A stretch of DNA of 64,000 nucleotides from Salinigranum marinum (GTDB lineage Archaea; Halobacteriota; Halobacteria; Halobacteriales; Haloferacaceae). The notes below the pieces were generated by a model. It made no database searches, was not told the DNA's origin, and saw nothing but the letters and a program-made list of their open reading frames with translations. Below, in pieces: positions 59,879 to 64,000 of the stretch (position 1 is its first letter; each line of letters opens with the position of its first letter). Location: positions 1,178,001 through 1,242,000 of the forward strand of contig NZ_CP100461.1 in the NCBI RefSeq assembly GCF_024228675.1, read 5' to 3'. Both the position numbers and the translations under genes were made by a program.

Positions 59879-60325
59879 TCACGACCGTGTGTCGAGCGCT
59901 TCGAGCACCGCTTGCAGGTTCGCGAGCGTCCGGTCCAGCTCCCGCTGGTTGTACGCGCGGACGACCGGTTCGACCACCGACCCGAAAGCGCCGCCGGGCA
60001 CCTCGAACGTCGCCTCACAGGTGACGAGCGCCCCCTCGGGGTCGGCGTCGATCCGCCAGTCCATCTCCCCGTCGATCCCGCCGGTGATGGCGAACCGCAG
60101 CCGTCGCGGCGGGTCGTGGGCGACGACCTCGATCTCCCCGCCGAGCGTGACACCGACCATCCGATACGTGTACGCCGCGCGGTGGCCGCCGCTCTCGAGC
60201 GGTTCGACGTCGTGGACGGACGCGATACTCGGCGAGATCCGCTCGTGGTTCGCCGGCGTGTCGAGGAACGCGAAGACGCGCTCGGGGGCGACCGACACCC
60301 GTTCGATCGTCGAGACGGAGACCAT
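59879..60325 (-). CDS. SRPBCC/polyketide cyclase-like protein, 148 aa
   Basis: START/Bet v1-like ligand-binding fold: VSTIERVSVAPERVFAFLDT at the N-terminus, strands MVGVTLGGEIEVVAHDPPRR and a C-terminal helix LDRTLANLQAVLEAL. The ligand is unknown. ATG at 60325. It lies between the kinase gene and the MBL-fold gene on the same strand. Confidence 0.85.
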   Translation of the reverse strand: MVSVSTIERVSVAPERVFAFLDTPANHERISPSIASVHDVEPLESGGHRAAYTYRMVGVTLGGEIEVVAHDPPRRLRFAITGGIDGEMDWRIDADPEGALVTCEATFEVPGGAFGSVVEPVVRAYNQRELDRTLANLQAVLEALDTRS

Positions 60326-60372
60326 CGGTCGACGGTGTGACGGCGGTGGGCGAAAGCGTGCCGGTCCCGGGC

Positions 60373-61095
60373 TCAGAGCTCGAACGTCTCGTCGCCCGCG
60401 AGGACGTGGACCTCGGCGTCGCTCCCTGTTCCGGCGACCTCGTTCACGAAGTCGTCTGTGTCGATCTCGATCGGCGGGAACGTGTCGTAATGCATCGGGA
60501 ACGCGTGGTCGACGTCGAGCCAGTCGACGGCGACTGCGGCCTGCCACGGTCCCATCGTGAAGTGGTCGCCGACCGGGAGGGCGGCGGCGTCGGGTTCGAG
60601 ATACGGCCCGATGACGTCACGCATTTCGCTCATGAGCCCGGTGTCGCCGGCGTGGTAGAACGTGGTCGACTCCTCGTCGGAGACCTGTGTGGGCACCGTG
60701 TCGGAGATCACGAACCCGCCGGGCATCCCCGCGTTGCTCGCGTAGCCGGTCATGATGCCGTTCGTGTGGTCCGCGCGGTGCATCGTCACGTAGGCGTCGC
60801 CGCACTCGACCGTCCCGCCGATGTTCATCCCCATGCCGCCGACGGCCTCCTCGAAGCCCAGCTCCTCCGTGGCGTACTCGACGAGCTCGGGCGTGGCGAC
60901 GAGCGTCGCCTCGGAGAACTCGCCCGCGTGGGCGATGTGGTCGGCGTGCCCGTGTGTCAAGAGCACGTAGTCGGGCGTGTCGACGTCCGCCGGTTCGAGC
61001 GACGTGTGGGGGTTGTCGAAGAACGGATCGATCAGGAGCGAGGTGTCGCCGACCTGTACGTGCCAACAGGAGTGTCCGTGCCAGGTGAGTTCCAT
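60373..61095 (-). CDS. UPF0173-type metal-dependent hydrolase (metallo-beta-lactamase fold), 240 aa
   Basis: Begins [17 protein letters not shown], with LLIDPFF and the metal motif [13 protein letters not shown] (HxHxDH), then HADHTNG- and [10 protein letters not shown]-type later ligands and FPMHYDTFP near the end. The UPF0173 group is a stand-alone hydrolase family of unknown substrate. 47 bases upstream of the SRPBCC gene. Confidence 0.93.
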   Translation of the reverse strand: MELTWHGHSCWHVQVGDTSLLIDPFFDNPHTSLEPADVDTPDYVLLTHGHADHIAHAGEFSEATLVATPELVEYATEELGFEEAVGGMGMNIGGTVECGDAYVTMHRADHTNGIMTGYASNAGMPGGFVISDTVPTQVSDEESTTFYHAGDTGLMSEMRDVIGPYLEPDAAALPVGDHFTMGPWQAAVAVDWLDVDHAFPMHYDTFPPIEIDTDDFVNEVAGTGSDAEVHVLAGDETFEL

Positions 61096-61269
61096 GGTAC
61101 GTCACGGAGTTGTACCGAGAACCACATAAAAGATGTCGCGGCGGCAGGACGGCCCCGGGGTCGGTGGGGCCACCGACGCCGTGTGGGACGCCACAGCGTG
61201 ACAGGCTGGTGCGTCGGACGCACACGCCCGTGTCTTACTATCCCGCGGGGTCCACACGCTCAACTGCAG

Positions 61270-61623
61270 ATGACGAAGGCAGCGATCGTAATCCTGGCCA
61301 GCACGGAATCGCACGAGAACCTCGGCTACCTGGTCAACGGACTGGAGGCCGCAAAGGAGTTTCAGGACCACGACGACGAACTGAAGGTGATCTTCGACGG
61401 CGCGGGCACGCAGTGGATCCCGGAGCTCTCCGAGGGCGACCACGACGCGTCGCCGCTGTACGAGGCGCTTTCGGAGCACGTCTACGTCTGTGACCACTGC
61501 GCCGGCGCGTTCGGCGTGACCGAGGCCGTCGAGAACTCCTCGGCGGACGCGCTCGCCGAGTACGACGGCCACCCCTCGGTCCGCCAGCTCGTCGCCGACG
61601 GCTACGAGGTCATCACCTTCTGA
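61270..61623 (+). CDS. DsrE family protein, 117 aa
   Basis: AAIVILASTESHENLGYLVN starts the DsrE/F-like fold; KVIFDGAGTQWIPELSE and VCDHCAGAFGV follow. The CDHC pair occupies the area of the sulfur-carrying cysteine in DsrE relatives. Possibly sulfur transfer or a redox role. ATG at 61270 with no clear TATA box. Confidence 0.88.
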   Translation: MTKAAIVILASTESHENLGYLVNGLEAAKEFQDHDDELKVIFDGAGTQWIPELSEGDHDASPLYEALSEHVYVCDHCAGAFGVTEAVENSSADALAEYDGHPSVRQLVADGYEVITF

Positions 61624-61702
61624 GCCGAGCCACGCTCCCGCCGCACCGCGCCCCGATTTCTCTTTTCCCAACCTCTTCCTCGCTCCGCTCGTACGGGAGC
61701 GT

Positions 61703-62437
61703 ATGCGTCACGTCAGATTCACCGACCCCGCAGGCGCAGTGCGAACCGGCGAGTGGCTCGACGACGGCGTCGCCTTCGCCGGCGACGAGTACGGGCTCGA
61801 CGAAGTCGACCTCCTCCCGCCGTGCGAGCCGACGAAGCTCGTCTGTATCGGGCGCAACTACGCCGACCACGCCGCGGAGATGGACAACGCTGTCCCCGAC
61901 CGACCGCTGCTCTTCTTGAAGCCGCCGAACACCCTCGCCAGCCACGGCTCGACGGTGACGCTCCCGGCCGGGAAGGACCGCATCGACCACGAGGCCGAAC
62001 TGGGCGTCGTCGTGGGCTCGCAGGCCCGGAACGTCTCGACCGACGAGGCGATGGACCACGTCGCCGGCTTCACCTGCGTGAACGATCTCTCCAACCGAGA
62101 CGATCAGCGCCAAGAGCAAAACTGGGTCCGCGGGAAGGCGTTCGACGGTGCCGCGCCCATCGGGCCCGTGCTCGCGGCTCCCGAGGACGTCCCCGACGAC
62201 GCACGGGTGCAGGCGCGGGTCAACGGCGAGACACGACAGGACGGTTCGCGCGCGCACCTCATCTTCTCGGTTCCCGAACTCGTCGCGGAGATCACCTCGT
62301 ACCTGACGCTCGAACCCGGCGACGTGATCTCGACGGGGACGCCCGCGGGCGTGGGCCCGCTCGCCGACGGTGACCACGTCGAGATCGAGATCGACGGCGT
62401 CGGGACCCTCGAACACGCCGTCCGCATCCCCGAGTGA
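61703..62437 (+). CDS. Fumarylacetoacetate hydrolase family protein, 244 aa
   Basis: KLVCIGRNYADHAAEMDNAV marks the family; metal-binding region DHEAELGVVVG (Glu/Glu) and CVNDLSNRDDQRQEQNWVRG, GKAFDGAAPIGP, then GDVISTGTPAGVGPL near the C-terminus. It acts in degradation of aromatic or acylpyruvate-type compounds; the true substrate is unknown. Confidence 0.95.
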   Translation: MRHVRFTDPAGAVRTGEWLDDGVAFAGDEYGLDEVDLLPPCEPTKLVCIGRNYADHAAEMDNAVPDRPLLFLKPPNTLASHGSTVTLPAGKDRIDHEAELGVVVGSQARNVSTDEAMDHVAGFTCVNDLSNRDDQRQEQNWVRGKAFDGAAPIGPVLAAPEDVPDDARVQARVNGETRQDGSRAHLIFSVPELVAEITSYLTLEPGDVISTGTPAGVGPLADGDHVEIEIDGVGTLEHAVRIPE

Positions 62438-62575
62438 GCCGTCGGGAGCGGCGGCTCCCTCGCCCGTTTCCTCGACGGGCGTCGCCATCCTGCGGCCGTC
62501 GGCTTCGGCCACCGCGGCGCTCGCGTCCCGAACGGGATGACAACGCATAAGTTTAGGTCGGCCAAAATCAGACCG

Positions 62576-63169
62576 ATGAGACTGTCGCGACGCGACGCGC
62601 TCGCCGCGCTCGCCGGCATCGGTGCCGTCGGCGGTGGCGCGGGGATCGTCGAACTCGCGGCGCGCGGCCCGCCGGTCGCCGGCGACGACGCGGGTACTGT
62701 CGACGCGACTCCGGACGGCCCCGCGTCCGCAGGCTTGGACGAGGACGCCCGGGCGGTCCTCGTCGCCACCGCCGAGGTGCTCTACCCCTCGGCGGTGACG
62801 GGTCACGAGGCGTTCGTCGACACGTACGTGAACGGTCGGGTCAGGGGCGACCCGGACCACCGTGCGGGGCTGCTCTCGGCGGTCGCCGAACTGGACGCGA
62901 TCGCCCGTGACTGGCACAGCGACGCCTACCCGGAGCTCGCCCGCGAGACGCGCGACCGACTCCTGCGCGACCTGGGTGTGGACGTGGCCGACCCCAACCC
63001 CGAGGGTCCGATCTCCTCTCGGCTCCGGTGGTACGTCGTCAACGACCTGCTGTACGCCTTCTACACCTCGCCCACGGGCGGGCGGCTCGTCGGAACCGAG
63101 AACCCGACGGGCTACCCCGGCGGGACCGAATCGTACCAGCGCGGCCCGGAGGCGCTCGACGATGGCTGA
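62576..63169 (+). CDS. Gluconate 2-dehydrogenase subunit 3-like protein with Tat signal, 197 aa
   Basis: MRLSRRDALAALAGIGAVGG is a twin-arginine signal (RR at 5-6) with a hydrophobic core. The rest (AGLDEDARAVLVATAEVLYP; SRLRWYVVNDLLYAFYTSP) resembles the small subunit of membrane-linked sugar/alcohol dehydrogenases. It would help export or anchor the GMC partner at 63162, which has no signal of its own. The two genes overlap by 8 bases. TATA-like TAAGTTTAGG lies 19-28 bases upstream. Confidence 0.88.
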   Translation: MRLSRRDALAALAGIGAVGGGAGIVELAARGPPVAGDDAGTVDATPDGPASAGLDEDARAVLVATAEVLYPSAVTGHEAFVDTYVNGRVRGDPDHRAGLLSAVAELDAIARDWHSDAYPELARETRDRLLRDLGVDVADPNPEGPISSRLRWYVVNDLLYAFYTSPTGGRLVGTENPTGYPGGTESYQRGPEALDDG

Positions 63170-64000
63170 GTCCGACGCCGGCCGCCGGGACCGGACACCC
63201 TCGCCGCGGACGGACGTCTGCGTGATCGGCTCCGGGCCCGCGGGAGCGCTCGTCGCCTGTCGGCTCGCCGAGGCGGGCCACGACGTCGTGATCCTCGAGG
63301 CTGGGCCGCGGTTCGACGGCGACCGGAAAACCCGGATGGAGACGCATCTCAGACCCGACCGGTCGAACCCATGGGAGATGGGTGGCCCCCGCGACGCGTA
63401 CGCCTCGTCGGGCGAGCGACACTACCCGCTGAACGCCGCGCGCGTCAAGGGCGTCGGCGGGTCGTCGCTCCACTGGCACGGGATGGTGATGCGGCTCCAC
63501 GAGCGGGACTTCGAACTCCGAACCAGACACGGCATCGGCGTCGACTGGCCGATCTCGTACGACGACCTCCGCCCCTTCTACCACGGCGCGGAGCGCGAAC
63601 TCGGCGTCGCGGGCGCGGTCGACAACCCGTACGCGCCGCCCCGCGAGGAGCCGTTCCCCCTGCCGGCGTTTCCGCCCTCGTACGCCGACTCGCTCTTCGC
63701 GCCCGCCTGCGAGGTGCTGGGGATCGACATGCACTCGGTGCCGAACGCGCGCAACTCCGAGCCCTACGACGACAGGGGTGCCTGCGTCGGCTACGGCACC
63801 TGCAAACCCGTCTGTCCCTCGGGCGCGAAGTACACCGCCGAGGTCCACGTCGCCCGCGCGGTCGACGCCGGTGCGCGCGTCGTCGACCGCGCGCCGGTCC
63901 AGCGCCTCGTTCACGACGCCGCGGGCGACCGGGTCGAGGCGGCGGTGTACGCCACGCCCGACGGCACCGAACACGAACAGGAAGCCCGCCGGTTCGTCGT
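63162..64000 (+). CDS. GMC-type FAD oxidoreductase (3' end outside window)
   Basis: The first 279 residues are visible from ATG 63162. FAD-binding DVCVIGSGPAGALVACRLAE, then EAGPRF, GVGGSSLHWHG and the Cys-rich CVGYGTCKPVCPSGAKYT typical of gluconate/sorbitol dehydrogenase large subunits. No export signal is visible, so the Tat-bearing small subunit upstream probably carries it across. Substrate unknown. The gene runs out of the window. Confidence 0.92.
   Translation, partial: MAESDAGRRDRTPSPRTDVCVIGSGPAGALVACRLAEAGHDVVILEAGPRFDGDRKTRMETHLRPDRSNPWEMGGPRDAYASSGERHYPLNAARVKGVGGSSLHWHGMVMRLHERDFELRTRHGIGVDWPISYDDLRPFYHGAERELGVAGAVDNPYAPPREEPFPLPAFPPSYADSLFAPACEVLGIDMHSVPNARNSEPYDDRGACVGYGTCKPVCPSGAKYTAEVHVARAVDAGARVVDRAPVQRLVHDAAGDRVEAAVYATPDGTEHEQEARRFV

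Overview
The window is chromosomal DNA from an extremely halophilic archaeon (class Halobacteria). The evidence is high GC, strongly acidic proteins, TATA-box promoters sitting 24-29 bases before start codons (leaderless style), and haloarchaeal hallmark genes: an RPA1-RPAP1-phosphoesterase operon, GHMP-type shikimate kinase, archaeal GTP cyclohydrolase III, SBDS, a Cdc48-family ATPase, Lhr helicase, and surface proteins with PGF-pre-PGF-like domains. The genus cannot be fixed from the window alone. No tRNA, rRNA, CRISPR array, insertion sequence or integrase was seen. Genes are dense on both strands.

Layout. 1-11.5 kb: housekeeping genes (Fe-S XPD/DinG-like helicase cut by the left edge, NAD(P)-binding proteins, MFS transporter, nnr-moaC pair, HflX, FUN14 protein, SBDS, NifU-like protein). 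One NAD-dependent epimerase-like gene at 7.1-8.0 kb carries an in-frame TAG. 11.5-18.5 kb: thioredoxin, ArfC-type reductase, a GT4 glycosyltransferase, a protein with six SDSPYQSA repeats, and the RPA operon. 18.5-26 kb: Lhr-like helicase, Cdc48-like AAA protein and small haloarchaeal proteins. 26-30.4 kb: shikimate kinase, chorismate mutase, a CNNM-type membrane protein, an acetyltransferase and a winged-helix regulator. 30.5-35.8 kb: a 1,753-residue surface protein. 35.8-44.5 kb: surE, a lipoprotein, methyltransferase-tyrA, an ATP10-like protein, an M24 peptidase, a CBS protein and aroA. 44.7-49.4 kb: a Tat-exported beta-helix lipoprotein resembling family 9 pectate lyases, then a 1,040-residue beta-solenoid protein ending in a two-helix membrane module. 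49.5-53.5 kb: gch3/arfA, a HAD phosphatase, two OsmC paralogues and small membrane proteins. 53.7-57.9 kb: a 1,406-residue beta-helix/PKD surface protein. 58-64 kb: a membrane histidine kinase, SRPBCC and metallo-beta-lactamase-fold proteins, DsrE, an FAH-family hydrolase, and a gluconate dehydrogenase-like small subunit followed by a GMC flavoprotein cut by the right edge.

Functional threads. Four aromatic amino-acid genes (aroK, aroQ, tyrA, aroA) lie scattered over 18 kb. arfC and gch3/arfA are two steps of the archaeal riboflavin/F420 pathway. The RPA operon, Lhr and the Fe-S helicase concern DNA replication and repair. Three large extracytoplasmic proteins and the beta-solenoid membrane protein form an envelope-rich accessory half (30-58 kb). 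The least explained item is the 46.2-49.4 kb protein: a Cys/His N-terminus, a long beta-solenoid of about ten-residue repeats, and a terminal membrane hairpin resembling a two-helix ion channel whose selectivity filter is absent.
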